A stretch of 16,522 bases of DNA from Lysobacterales bacterium UBA5700 (GCA_002420085.1 DIHI01000004.1:1-16522), one strand, 5' to 3'. Positions 7,377-16,121 are shown, counted from the stretch's first letter. Translations and numbers: made by a program. Notes: generated by a model from the sequence alone, not told the origin.

Positions 7377-9536
7377 ATGGATGTTTCGCATTTGCTCGAC
7401 GGCCTCAACGCGGCCCAGCGCGAGGCCGTCTCGGCACCGCCTGGCCATTATCTGATCCTGGCGGGTGCCGGCTCCGGCAAGACTCGTGTCCTGACGCACC
7501 GGTTGGCGTGGTTGAACGAGGTGGAACGGGTACCGGCGCATGGCCTGCTGGCGGTCACCTTCACCAACAAGGCGGCTGCGGAGATGCGCGGCCGCGCCGA
7601 GGCGATGCTGCGCAACGGCAGTCGCGGCGCCTGGATCGGGACATTCCACGGCCTCGCGCATCGCCTGCTGCGCCTGCACTGGCAGGATGCCGGTCTGCCG
7701 GAGTCGTTCCAGGTGATCGACAGCGACGATCAGCTCCGCCTGCTCAAGCGGGTGATCGCCGACCTCGATCTCGACGAAAGCCGATTCCCGCCACGCCTGG
7801 CAGCGTGGTGGATCAATGGCCACAAGGACGACGGCCGTCGGCCGGAGGCCATCCAGCCAGGAACCGATTTCACCCAGGCCGCCCTGCTGGAGATCTACGC
7901 GGCCTACCATGACCGGTGTCTGCGTGCCGGCCTGGTCGATTTTGCCGAACTGCTGCTGCGCGCGCACGAAATCTGGCTTCAGCAGCCGGCCCTGCTGAGC
8001 CACTATCGAAACCGTTTCGGGCACGTGCTGGTCGATGAATTCCAGGACACCAACGCCGTCCAGTACGCCTTCGTCCGGCTGTTGGCCGGCGATAGCGGTC
8101 AGGTCTTCGTGGTCGGTGATGACGACCAGTCGATCTACGGCTGGCGCGGCGCGCGGGTCGAGAACGTGCAGCGCTTCACCCGCGATTTCCCTGGCGTGAC
8201 CCTGCTCAGGCTGGAACAGAACTATCGCTCGACCGGCGCCATCCTCGACGCAGCCAATGCGGTCATCGCCAACAATCCGGACCGTCTCGGCAAGCGCCTG
8301 TGGACCGAGGCCGGGCCGGGCGAGCCGATCGATCTGTACCCGGCATTGAACGAGATCGATGAAGCGATGTTCGTGGTCGATCGCATCCGTGAGTGGGTCG
8401 GTCAGGGTGGCAACTACCAGGACTGCGCCGTGCTGTACCGCTCCAATGCTCAGTCGCGGGTGCTTGAGGAACGGCTGATCCAAGCCGGGTTGCCGTATCG
8501 GGTCTATGGCGGTCTGCGCTTCTTCGAGCGCGCCGAGATCAAGGACACCCTGGCCTATCTGCGGCTGATCGCCAACCGCGACGACGATGCCGCCTTCGAG
8601 CGGGCCGTCAACACCCCGACCCGAGGCATCGGCAGCCGTACCCTCGACCTGCTCCGCAGCCACGCACTGGCGGCTCGGGTCTCGCTGTGGCGGGCGGCGG
8701 TCACCCTGGCCGACGGGGCCGGGCTATCCAGCCGGGCCAGCACGGCGGTCCGACGGTTCCTCGATCTGATCGACGCACTCGACCGGGAAACCGCAGCCGT
8801 GTCGCTGGCAGACCGGATCGAGGCGGCACTCGCCCACTCCGGTCTGCGCGAGCACTATGCCGCCGAGTCGCGCGGCCAACTCGATTCGCGCACCGACAAC
8901 CTCGACGAACTGGTCACCCTGGCCAGCCGTTTCGAGATCCCGACCGACGACGCCGACCTGACCAGCGACCCGCTGATCCTGTTCCTTACCCTGGCGGCAC
9001 TCGAATCCGGCGACAGCCAGACCGATGCCGACACCGATGCCGTGCAACTGATGACCCTGCATTCGGCCAAGGGTCTGGAATTCGATCTGGTCTTCCTGAC
9101 CGGTCTGGAGGAAGGGCTGTTTCCGAATGCCCGCTCGCTGGAAGAACCTGGCCGGCTCGAAGAGGAACGCCGACTGGCCTACGTCGGCATCACCCGCGCA
9201 CGCCGCAAACTGGTACTGAGCTTCGCCGAATGCCGGCGGCTGCATGGTGAGGATCGCTATGCCCGGCCGTCACGGTTCATGCGTGAAATTCCGGCGGCCC
9301 TGGTACGCGACCTGCGCTCGGCCACCCGCTTCCAGCGACCGGCACCACTCGCGGCCACCGCGCCGGTCGCTGGCGACGGCCTGGCACTCGGCCAATTGGT
9401 GAGCCATCCGGTGTTCGGCAGTGGGACGGTGATCGATTGCGAGGGCAGTGGCGCCCATGCCAGGGTCCAGGTCAACTTCGAGGGTCACGGCTCGAAATGG
9501 CTGGTCCTGGCCTATGCCAACCTGCACCCGGTGTGA
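7377..9536 (+). CDS. uvrD: ATP-dependent DNA helicase II, UvrD/Rep family
   Basis: 719 residues, full length for UvrD. It is an SF1A 3'-5' DNA helicase that removes the cut oligonucleotide in nucleotide excision repair and unwinds nicked DNA in mismatch repair. All motifs are present: Q motif LNAAQREAV, Walker A GAGSGKT (30-36), Ia TFTNKAAAEM, Walker B VDEFQD (219-224), III GDDDQSIYGWRGA, IV EQNYRST, V TLHSAKGLEFD, VI YVGITRAR (~602-609). The C-terminal ~55 residues (LGQLVSHPVFGSGTVID to the end) form the Tudor-like domain that binds RNA polymerase in UvrD and PcrA, which favours UvrD over Rep. The start at the first ATG places the Q motif at residue 10, as expected. It stands alone, divergent from the peptidase gene and upstream of the TRAP binding protein gene with 91 bases between. 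Confidence 0.95.
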   Translation: MDVSHLLDGLNAAQREAVSAPPGHYLILAGAGSGKTRVLTHRLAWLNEVERVPAHGLLAVTFTNKAAAEMRGRAEAMLRNGSRGAWIGTFHGLAHRLLRLHWQDAGLPESFQVIDSDDQLRLLKRVIADLDLDESRFPPRLAAWWINGHKDDGRRPEAIQPGTDFTQAALLEIYAAYHDRCLRAGLVDFAELLLRAHEIWLQQPALLSHYRNRFGHVLVDEFQDTNAVQYAFVRLLAGDSGQVFVVGDDDQSIYGWRGARVENVQRFTRDFPGVTLLRLEQNYRSTGAILDAANAVIANNPDRLGKRLWTEAGPGEPIDLYPALNEIDEAMFVVDRIREWVGQGGNYQDCAVLYRSNAQSRVLEERLIQAGLPYRVYGGLRFFERAEIKDTLAYLRLIANRDDDAAFERAVNTPTRGIGSRTLDLLRSHALAARVSLWRAAVTLADGAGLSSRASTAVRRFLDLIDALDRETAAVSLADRIEAALAHSGLREHYAAESRGQLDSRTDNLDELVTLASRFEIPTDDADLTSDPLILFLTLAALESGDSQTDADTDAVQLMTLHSAKGLEFDLVFLTGLEEGLFPNARSLEEPGRLEEERRLAYVGITRARRKLVLSFAECRRLHGEDRYARPSRFMREIPAALVRDLRSATRFQRPAPLAATAPVAGDGLALGQLVSHPVFGSGTVIDCEGSGAHARVQVNFEGHGSKWLVLAYANLHPV

Positions 9537-9613
9537 GGGTTCGACAGCCACGTCCACGGCCGCCGGACCGATCCGAGGCGTTTACACTTCGACCGAATCG
9601 ATGTGACACATCC

Positions 9614-9620
9614 CAGGGGG
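9614..9620 (+). promoter_or_regulatory. Shine-Dalgarno site of the TRAP binding protein gene
   Basis: AGGGGGA ends 7 bases before the ATG at 9628 and supports that start over the overlapping ATG at 9624, which is in another frame. Confidence 0.6.
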
Positions 9621-9627
9621 AACATGC

Positions 9628-10725
9628 ATGAAACGACGGAATCTGCTGCAGGGCGCCGGAATCGCGGCACTGGCTGCCGGCGCAGCGGCCTGCGCACCGC
9701 GTAGCGGTGGCGCCGACTGCACCGAGGGTGGTGGCGAGAAGCGGCACTGGAAGATGGTAACCACCTGGCCGAGCAATTTTCCCGGCCTGGGCACGGGCGC
9801 CGCCCTGTTCGCCGACCTGGTCACCAAGGCCAGCGGCGGCCGGATCACGGTCAAGGTCTACGGTGGGGGTGAACTGGTGCCGCCGTTCGAGGTGTTCGAT
9901 GCCGTCTCGCGCGGCACGGCCGAACTCGGCCACTGCGCCGCCTACTACTGGAAGGGCAAGGCGGCAGCGGCACCGTTCTTCTGCTCGGTGCCATTCGGGC
10001 TCAATGCCCAGGAGATGAACGGCTGGCTGCTCCAGGGCGGCGGACTCGAACTGTGGCGCGAACTGTATGCACCGTTCAACCTGGTGCCGTTTCCGTGCGG
10101 CAATACCGGTGTGCAGATGGCCGGCTGGTTCAATCGGGAAATCAATACGGTCGCCGATCTGCGCGGACTGAAGATGCGCATCCCCGGCCTCGGCGGCGAG
10201 GTGATCGCCCGACTCGGCGCGACTCCGGTCAATCTGCCGGGCGCCGAACTGTTCACCGCCATGCAGTCGGGCGCGATCGACGCCACCGAGTGGGTCAGCC
10301 CCTACAACGACCTCGCCTTCGGTCTGCATCGGGTCGCCAAGTACTACTACTACCCCGGTTGGCAGGAGCCCGGCCCGACCCTGGAAGCGATCGTCAACAA
10401 GACCGCCTATGACGCCCTGCCGGCCGACCTTCAGGAAATCGTCTCCACCTGTGCCCTGGCGGTCAATGACGTCATGCTCGCCGAGTACACCGCCCGCAAC
10501 CGGACCGCACTCGAACAACTGGTCGATGAGCACGGCGTCGAGCTGCGGCCGCTGCCGAGCAGCGTGCTTGCCGCCCTGCGCCGGGCCAGTGAAGAGATCC
10601 TCTCGGAGATGGCCGCCGCCGATCCATTCGTGGATCGCGTGTACCGTTCGATGCGGGAATTCGCGATCCGCTCGAAAGCCTGGCAGGCGATTTCCGAGGA
10701 GGCGTATCTCGACGCGCGCGGCTGA
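9628..10725 (+). CDS. dctP: TRAP transporter solute-binding protein, TakP-like (DctP family)
   Basis: 365 residues. The N-terminus MKRRNLLQGAGIAALAAG is a twin-arginine signal; it is followed by AAAC, a possible lipobox with Cys at ~residue 27, so the protein may be a Tat-exported lipoprotein. The mature part is a DctP-type binding protein: KMVTTWPSNFPGLGTGA, then GGRITVKVYGGGELVPPFE. The block GLKMRIPGLGG, with the conserved Arg that clamps the carboxylate, is followed by EWVSPYND and YYYYPGWQEPGPT, which closely recall TakP of Rhodobacter sphaeroides (2-oxo acid binding) and related proteins. The likely ligands are 2-oxo carboxylates or lactate-like acids. It lies convergent to the two permease genes, separated by 44 bases and a shared hairpin; TRAP genes are usually in one operon. 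The gene symbol denotes the family, not a proven C4-dicarboxylate role. Confidence 0.9.
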   Translation: MKRRNLLQGAGIAALAAGAAACAPRSGGADCTEGGGEKRHWKMVTTWPSNFPGLGTGAALFADLVTKASGGRITVKVYGGGELVPPFEVFDAVSRGTAELGHCAAYYWKGKAAAAPFFCSVPFGLNAQEMNGWLLQGGGLELWRELYAPFNLVPFPCGNTGVQMAGWFNREINTVADLRGLKMRIPGLGGEVIARLGATPVNLPGAELFTAMQSGAIDATEWVSPYNDLAFGLHRVAKYYYYPGWQEPGPTLEAIVNKTAYDALPADLQEIVSTCALAVNDVMLAEYTARNRTALEQLVDEHGVELRPLPSSVLAALRRASEEILSEMAAADPFVDRVYRSMREFAIRSKAWQAISEEAYLDARG

Positions 10726-10758
10726 GTCGGGCGGATCAGGCAGGGCGATCCCGCGACC

Positions 10759-10794
10759 GCCGGAGCGGCTCACGGACCATACAGCCGCTCCGGC
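10759..10794. terminator. Perfect 12-bp hairpin between convergent TRAP genes (bidirectional terminator candidate)
   Basis: GCCGGAGCGGCT (10759-10770) and AGCCGCTCCGGC (10783-10794) are exact inverse complements around a 12-base loop. The right arm encodes the last codons of the DctM permease, and the stop codon of that gene (10770-10772) lies at the junction of left arm and loop. It sits 34 bases past the stop of the binding protein gene. There is no T-tract on either side, so it may block transcription from both directions with Rho, or stabilise both mRNA ends. Confidence 0.55.
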
Positions 10795-12143
10795 AGCCAG
10801 GTCGCCAATACCGGCCACATCGCCAGCACCGCCAGCGCAGCCAGTTGGATGACGATGAACGGCAGCACGCCGCGATAGATGTCGAGCGTGGCCAGTGCGG
10901 GTGGTGCCACGCCGCGCAGGTAGAACAGCGCGAAGCCGAACGGCGGCGTGAGAAAGCTGGTTTGCAGGTTGACCGCCATCATCACCCCCAGCCAGACCGG
11001 ATCGGCTCCGAGCAGGAACAGCACCGGCGCGACGATCGGGACCACCACGAAGGTGATCTCGATGAAGTCGAGGATGAAGCCGAGCAGGAACATCAGGGCC
11101 ATCACCGCCAGCATCGCGCCGAACAGCCCCCCCGGCAGGGCGGTCAACAGGTCGTGGACCAGTTGCTCACCACCCAGGCCGCGAAACACCAGCGAGAACA
11201 GCGCGGCACCGAGCAGGATGGCGAAGATCATCGCCGTCGCCACCACGGTGCGCTCGGAGACTTCGCGCAGCAGGGCGATGCCGAGCCGACCGCGCAGACC
11301 GGCAATCACGATCGCACCGACCGCACCGACGGCGGCCGCCTCGGTCGGTGTCGCGATGCCGGCCAGGATCGATCCCAGTACCGCTACGATCAGCGCCAAC
11401 ACCGGCACGACCGCCGCGAGCAGATCAGCAACCCCGCGCTGACCATCCTCTGGCAGGGCCGGCGCCCGTGCCGGGTGACGCCAGGCCAGCCACAGGACAT
11501 ACCCCAGATAACCGACCACCAGCAGCAGGCCGGGCAACAAGGCACCGGCGAACAGATCGCCGACCGAGACCGTCTTCGGCGAGAAGTTGCCGAGTTGCAA
11601 CTGTGCCTGCTGATAGGCATTGCCCAACTGATCGCCCAGCAGAACCAGCACGATCGACGGCGGCACGATCTGGCCGAGGGTTCCGGCAGCACAGATGCTG
11701 CCAGCGGCCAGCTTCGGATCGTAGCCATGCCGGAGCATCACCGGCAGCGAAATCAGGCCCATGGTCACCACCGTGGCACCGACGATTCCGGTGGATGCCG
11801 CCAGCAGGGTGCCGACCACCAGCACCGCCACGACCAGGCCGCCGCGACGACGTCCGAACAGACCGGCGACACGCTCCAGCAATTGTTCGGCCAGTCGCGA
11901 GCGCTCCAGCATCACCCCCATGAACACGAACAAGGGCACCGCCACCAGGGTCTCGTTGGTCATCACCCCGAACACCCGGTTCGGGTACGCCTGGAGGAAG
12001 CTCGGATCGAACACGCCGGCCAGCCAGCCCAGCCCGGCGAAGATCAGACTGACCCCGGCCAGGGTGAAGGCCACCGGAAACCCGGCCATCAGGGCCACAG
12101 CCAGCACCACGACCAGGGCGAGAATCCAGAACGCGGTCAGCAT
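10770..12143 (-). CDS. dctM: TRAP transporter large permease (DctM)
   Basis: 457 residues from the ATG at 12143; a GTG at 12161 would add six polar residues. It is the main transport subunit of a tripartite ATP-independent periplasmic transporter, driven by a sodium or proton gradient. About 12 hydrophobic segments are visible from FWILALVVVLAVALMAGFPV at the start to LPFIVIQLAALAVL near the end. Family patterns include VPLFVFMGVMLERS (~57-70), AAGSICAAGTLGQIVPPSIV (~145-164), GIATPTEAAAVGAVGA (~265-280) and LQTSFLTPPFGFALFYLRGV (~400-419). The GIxTPTEAAAVGA block is diagnostic for DctM. It follows the DctQ gene on the same strand with a 62-base gap. The end of the gene forms one arm of the hairpin shared with the convergent binding protein gene. 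Confidence 0.95.
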   Translation of the reverse strand: MLTAFWILALVVVLAVALMAGFPVAFTLAGVSLIFAGLGWLAGVFDPSFLQAYPNRVFGVMTNETLVAVPLFVFMGVMLERSRLAEQLLERVAGLFGRRRGGLVVAVLVVGTLLAASTGIVGATVVTMGLISLPVMLRHGYDPKLAAGSICAAGTLGQIVPPSIVLVLLGDQLGNAYQQAQLQLGNFSPKTVSVGDLFAGALLPGLLLVVGYLGYVLWLAWRHPARAPALPEDGQRGVADLLAAVVPVLALIVAVLGSILAGIATPTEAAAVGAVGAIVIAGLRGRLGIALLREVSERTVVATAMIFAILLGAALFSLVFRGLGGEQLVHDLLTALPGGLFGAMLAVMALMFLLGFILDFIEITFVVVPIVAPVLFLLGADPVWLGVMMAVNLQTSFLTPPFGFALFYLRGVAPPALATLDIYRGVLPFIVIQLAALAVLAMWPVLATWLPERLYGP

Positions 12144-12205
12144 CGGATCACCGCGCCGCACCGACAGCCGAGCCAGCGCCGGCCAGGACTCAGGTCAGTC
12201 ATGCC

Positions 12206-12706
12206 TCAACGCACCGTTCGCACGACCGCGAGCGCCCGCCACGCCAGCGCTGCACCCTGCACCGCCAACAACAGGAATGCCACCGGAATCAGGGTTTTCA
12301 GCAGATACACCGCCGGCAAGCCGCCGGATTCGCGCGAGGACTCCCCGACCCGCCAACTCGCCGCGACGTAATCGAGGCTGATCCAGATCGAGAACAGGCA
12401 GAACGGCAGCAGGAACAGCAGCAGGCCGAGCAGATCGGCCCAGGCCTGACGCCGCACACCCCAGCGCTGGCGAAGGATATCGACCCGCACATGGCCATCG
12501 CGCGCCAATGCCCAGGCGGCGCCGAACAGGAATACCCCGGAATGCAGCCACAGCACGGCCTCCTGCACGGCAACCGAACCACGGGAAAAGCCGTAGCGCG
12601 CCACCACCAACCCAAACACCAGGAACACACAGGCCAGCGCCAGCCAGGCCGCCACACGGCCACAGGTCGCACTGATCCGTTCGACCGGTCCGTCGGGCAT
12701 GGTCAT
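12206..12706 (-). CDS. dctQ: TRAP transporter small permease (DctQ)
   Basis: 166 residues from the ATG at 12706; a second ATG two codons on (12700) is equally good. It is the four-helix membrane partner of DctM. Hydrophobic segments are at ~15-33 (VAAWLALACVFLVFGLVVA), ~50-67 (VLWLHSGVFLFGAAWALA), ~90-112 (DLLGLLLFLLPFCLFSIWI) and ~135-152 (LLKTLIPVAFLLLAVQGAAL). The charged element RDGHVRVDIL (~68-77) between helices 2 and 3 and the following S-x-x-W near W109 are typical of DctQ. It starts only 33 bases after the stop of the DUF2782 gene on the same strand, so DUF2782, dctQ and dctM may be one transcript. Confidence 0.88.
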   Translation of the reverse strand: MTMPDGPVERISATCGRVAAWLALACVFLVFGLVVARYGFSRGSVAVQEAVLWLHSGVFLFGAAWALARDGHVRVDILRQRWGVRRQAWADLLGLLLFLLPFCLFSIWISLDYVAASWRVGESSRESGGLPAVYLLKTLIPVAFLLLAVQGAALAWRALAVVRTVR

Positions 12707-12739
12707 GGCCGGTGCCGAGCGTCCGCGCCCGAGTCGAAA

Positions 12740-13150
12740 TCAATCCCACTCATACAGGGTGAAATAGACTGGATTGACCGGTGCATCACTGTCGCGGCTG
12801 TCGAGCCGACCATCGTTGTTGGTGTCGCGCAGACTGTAGGGCACACCCCGCTTGGGTGTCACCCGAACATGGGTCAGACGGCCATTGATCCGGTATTCCT
12901 CGACCACATCACCATTGGCCCGGGTGCTGATGGCCACTTCCGGAGCACTGTCCGGACTGGGTCGGGTCGCCGTGCGGCGCTCGACCACGGCCGTGTCGCC
13001 GCTCGGCGGCAATGTCTCCAGGGGCTCGGGCGTGGTCGTCTCCACCACGCCGGGATCGTCGATATCGGGCGGCGGCGGGGCATCCGGCAAGGGCGCTGAC
13101 TGCGCGAGCACCAGCCCAGGCACCAGAACGAGCAGCAGTAGGCGACGCAT
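12740..13150 (-). CDS. DUF2782 secreted protein
   Basis: 136 residues. The Sec signal peptide is MRRLLLLVLVPGLVLA. Residues ~17-60 are a Pro/Asp/Thr-rich, probably disordered linker. Residues ~70-136 match the DUF2782 pattern known beside polA in Pseudomonas and Xanthomonas: ISTRANGDVVEEYRINGRLTHVRVTPKRGVPYSL, ending in PVYFTLYEWD. The function of the family is unknown. The segment DTNNDGRLDSRD (~110-121) has the acidic spacing of a calcium-binding EF-hand or dockerin-type loop. A GGAG seven bases before the ATG at 13150 supports the start. It is divergent from polA and possibly read through into dctQ. Confidence 0.85.
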   Translation of the reverse strand: MRRLLLLVLVPGLVLAQSAPLPDAPPPPDIDDPGVVETTTPEPLETLPPSGDTAVVERRTATRPSPDSAPEVAISTRANGDVVEEYRINGRLTHVRVTPKRGVPYSLRDTNNDGRLDSRDSDAPVNPVYFTLYEWD

Positions 13151-13274
13151 GGTGGATCTCCGGTCAGAGGGGCGGGATCGAGTCAGACCGGTCGCAGCGG
13201 CCAGTCTACGGCCCGATTCCAGCGATCAGCATGGCAAAACCGGGGAACAGGCTCAAGTGCAGCGTGCCGACGGG

Positions 13275-13280
13275 TATAGT
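13275..13280 (+). promoter_or_regulatory. Candidate -10 element of polA
   Basis: TATAGT, preceded by GGG, lies 31 bases before the polA ATG and gives a leader of about 25 bases. The -35 region 17 bases upstream (CTCAAG) is a poor match. The promoter falls in the 161-base gap shared with the divergent DUF2782 gene. Confidence 0.45.
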
Positions 13281-13311
13281 TCGAGGCGCCCGCCCTCGTT
13301 GCCGATCACCC

Positions 13312-16008
13312 ATGTCCAGACTCGTCCTCATCGACGGCTCAAGCTACCTCTATCGCGCCTACCACGCCCTGCCGGCACTGACCGCCCCCGACGGAACTCC
13401 GACCGGCGCCCTGACCGGCGTGGTGAACATGGTGCGCGCCCTGCTGCGGGAGCGACCCGAGCACATCGCCTTCGTGCTCGACGCACCCGGCCCGACCTTT
13501 CGCGACGAACTGTTCCCGGACTACAAGGCGCAGCGGCCGCCGATGCCCGACGATCTGCGCGCCCAGGTCGAACCGATGATCGCCCTGGTCGAAGCGCTCG
13601 GCGTGCCACTGCTGCGCATCGCCGGGGTCGAGGCCGACGATGTCATCGGCACCCTTGCCGTAGCCGGTGCCGGTGTCGGCATGGACGTGCTGATCTCGAC
13701 CAGCGACAAGGATTTCGCGCAACTGGTCAGGCCCGGCATCACCCTCGCCAACACCATGAGCGGCTCGCTGCTCGATCGCGCCGGAGTGATCGACAAGTTC
13801 GGCGTCCCGCCCGAGCGGGTGGTCGATCTGCTGGCACTCTGGGGTGACAGCGTTGACAACATCCCCGGCGTGGAGAAATGCGGCCCCAAGACCGCCGCCA
13901 AATGGCTGGCCGAGTATGGCGATCTCGACGGCGTGATCGCCCATGCCGACGCCGTCACCGGCAAGGTCGGCGAGAATCTGCGGGCCGCGCTCGACCGCCT
14001 GCCGCTCAATCGGGAACTGGTGACCATCCGGACCGATGTCGAACTGCCGTTGACACCCGAGCAACTCGCCTGCCGCGAGCCCGATCGTGAAACCCTCCGG
14101 AGCCTTTACGTCCGGCTCGGCTTCCAGTCGGCCCTGCGCGACCTCGATCAGACCGGTAGCGCACCGCCGCCACCCGACCCTGCCCTGGCCCAGTCCGGCG
14201 ACTACCGCTGCATCCTCGACCCGGACGCCCTCGACGACCTGGTGCAACGGCTCACCCGCGCCGAGTTGATCGCCTTCGATACCGAAACCGACGCACTCGA
14301 TCCGATGCGTGCCAATCTGGTCGGCATCAGTTTCGCGACCGAACCGGGCCGAGCCGACTACATCCCGCTCGGTCACCGCTACCCCGGCGCACCGGCTCAA
14401 CTGCCACACGATCGGGTGCTGGAAGCGCTGCGTCCGGTGCTGGAATCGGCAGATCACGCAAAGCTCGGTCAACACGGCAAGTACGACCTGCACATCCTGC
14501 GTCGCCACGGCATCGCAGTCGCCGGCTATGCCGAGGACACCCTGCTGGAGAGCTTCGTGCTCGACGCCGGTGCCAACGGCAGCCGTCACGACATGGACAG
14601 CCTCGCCCAACGTCATCTCGGCTACCAGACCATTACCTACGAACAGGTCACCGGCAAGGGCAGCAAGCAGATCAGTTTCGCCGAAGTCGAACTCGATCGT
14701 GCCACCGCCTATGCCGCCGAGGACGCCGACATCACCCTGCGCCTGCATCGGGTTCTGGCACCCCGGCTGGCCGCCGAGCCTGGGCTGGATCGCGTCTATC
14801 GCACGATCGAAATGCCGCTGGTGCCGGTGCTGGCTCGGATGGAAGCCACCGGCGTGCTGGTCGATGCCCAGGCCCTGCGCCGACAGAGCATCGAGTTGGG
14901 CACGCGCATGGAAGATATCCGCCGGCAGGCGTTCGACGCCGCCGGCGGGCCATTCAACCTCGACTCGCCCAAGCAGTTGCAGACCATCCTGTTCGAGCGA
15001 CTCGGACTCGACGCCGTCGTCAAGACCCCCAAGGGAGCCCCGAGCACCAACGAAGAGGCGCTGGCGGCGATCGCCGGGGATCACCTGCTGCCGCAGTTGA
15101 TCCTCGACTACCGCAGCCTGGCGAAACTGCGCTCGACCTACACCGAAAAACTGCCCGACGCGATCAATCCCGAGACCGGCCGGGTCCACACCAGCTATCA
15201 CCAGGCCGGCGCCGCCACTGGCCGGCTGGCCTCGTCCGACCCCAATCTGCAAAACATCCCGATCCGCACCGAGGAAGGACGGCGCATTCGAACCGCCTTC
15301 ATCGCCCCACCGGGCCGCACCATCGTCGCCTGCGACTACTCGCAGATCGAACTCCGGATCATGGCCCACCTGTCCGGTGATCGTGGCCTGATCGACGCCT
15401 TCGAGGCCGGACGCGACATCCATCGGGCAACCGCCGCCGAAGTGTTCGGCATCCCGCTCGACACGGTCAGCGGCGAACAGCGGCGGGCGGCAAAGGCGAT
15501 CAACTTCGGCCTGATCTACGGCATGAGCGCGTTTGGTCTGGCGCGGCAACTCGGCATTCCACGCGGCGAAGCACAGGATTACATCGCCCTGTACTTCGCC
15601 CGCTATCCGGGCGTTCGCGACTACATGGAACGCACCCGCCACCAGGCCCGTGACACTGGATATGTCGAAACCGTGTTCGGCCGGCGCCTATATCTGCCCG
15701 AGATCCGTTCGCGCAACCAGGCTGCCCGAGCCGGTGCCGAGCGCGCAGCGATCAATGCACCGATGCAGGGCACGGCCGCCGACATCATCAAGCGGGCGAT
15801 GGTCACCATCGATGCCTGGTTGGCCGAACGCCGCGTGCAGGCTGCGATGATCATGCAGGTTCACGATGAATTGGTGTTCGAGGTCGACACCGATGCCGTC
15901 CAGCCGCTGATCGAAGCCGTCACCGCCCGCATGCGGGCAGCGGCCGAACTGCGGGTCACGCTGGAGGTCGACACCGGCTTCGGCGACACCTGGGGCGAGG
16001 CGCACTGA
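13312..16008 (+). CDS. polA: DNA polymerase I
   Basis: 898 residues from the ATG at 13312. The frame extends 100 codons upstream but that part overlaps the divergent gene and has no homology I recognise. Pol I fills gaps in excision repair and replaces RNA primers. Residues 1-~285 are the 5'-nuclease: LVLIDGSSYLYRAYHALP, then DVLISTSDKDFAQLV and LWGDSVDNIPGVEKCGPKTA. The 3'-5' proofreading domain (~300-490) keeps its acidic residues: D323 and E325 in FDTETD, and Y467/D471 in YAAED. The polymerase domain has motif A DYSQIELR (D675), motif B with K728 and Y736 (KAINFGLIYG), and motif C VHDE (H851, D852, E853). All three activities therefore look intact. A probable small RNA locus follows directly. 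Confidence 0.97.
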   Translation: MSRLVLIDGSSYLYRAYHALPALTAPDGTPTGALTGVVNMVRALLRERPEHIAFVLDAPGPTFRDELFPDYKAQRPPMPDDLRAQVEPMIALVEALGVPLLRIAGVEADDVIGTLAVAGAGVGMDVLISTSDKDFAQLVRPGITLANTMSGSLLDRAGVIDKFGVPPERVVDLLALWGDSVDNIPGVEKCGPKTAAKWLAEYGDLDGVIAHADAVTGKVGENLRAALDRLPLNRELVTIRTDVELPLTPEQLACREPDRETLRSLYVRLGFQSALRDLDQTGSAPPPPDPALAQSGDYRCILDPDALDDLVQRLTRAELIAFDTETDALDPMRANLVGISFATEPGRADYIPLGHRYPGAPAQLPHDRVLEALRPVLESADHAKLGQHGKYDLHILRRHGIAVAGYAEDTLLESFVLDAGANGSRHDMDSLAQRHLGYQTITYEQVTGKGSKQISFAEVELDRATAYAAEDADITLRLHRVLAPRLAAEPGLDRVYRTIEMPLVPVLARMEATGVLVDAQALRRQSIELGTRMEDIRRQAFDAAGGPFNLDSPKQLQTILFERLGLDAVVKTPKGAPSTNEEALAAIAGDHLLPQLILDYRSLAKLRSTYTEKLPDAINPETGRVHTSYHQAGAATGRLASSDPNLQNIPIRTEEGRRIRTAFIAPPGRTIVACDYSQIELRIMAHLSGDRGLIDAFEAGRDIHRATAAEVFGIPLDTVSGEQRRAAKAINFGLIYGMSAFGLARQLGIPRGEAQDYIALYFARYPGVRDYMERTRHQARDTGYVETVFGRRLYLPEIRSRNQAARAGAERAAINAPMQGTAADIIKRAMVTIDAWLAERRVQAAMIMQVHDELVFEVDTDAVQPLIEAVTARMRAAAELRVTLEVDTGFGDTWGEAH

Positions 16009-16040
16009 GCAACCCCGCCGACCTACGATCAACTCCGGCG

Positions 16041-16086
16041 CACCGAGCCGGCACCGAGCCTGACGCCGAGCCTGGCACCCGGCTCG
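16041..16086 (+). repeat. Short tandem repeats with inverted ends after polA
   Basis: ACCGAGCC occurs twice in succession (16042-16049, 16053-16060), with a third related copy GCCGAGCC near 16065-16072. The outer ends CGAGCCGG (16044-16051) and CCGGCTCG (16079-16086) are perfectly complementary. It could fold as a hairpin at the 3' end of the polA mRNA. No T-tract follows. Confidence 0.35.
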
Positions 16087-16121
16087 CCGTTTAGGTTTCG
16101 TTGCGCATACCGGGCAAATTT

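Noticed and set aside
7338..8663. Minus-strand open frame opposite uvrD (441 codons)
   Set aside because: Shadow; uvrD is certain on the plus strand.
10845..12371. Long plus-strand open frame rich in His and Gln (508 codons)
   Set aside because: Antisense shadow of the hydrophobic dctM/dctQ genes; the His/Gln bias is what reversed Leu/Val codons give.
13012..13311. 100-codon upstream extension of the polA frame
   Set aside because: It overlaps the divergent DUF2782 gene, its composition is unlike a protein, and the 5'-nuclease domain begins right at the ATG at 13312.
13339..15642. Very long minus-strand open frame opposite polA (767 codons)
   Set aside because: Shadow of a high-GC gene. 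The translation shows no family pattern and polA has all its motifs on the other strand.
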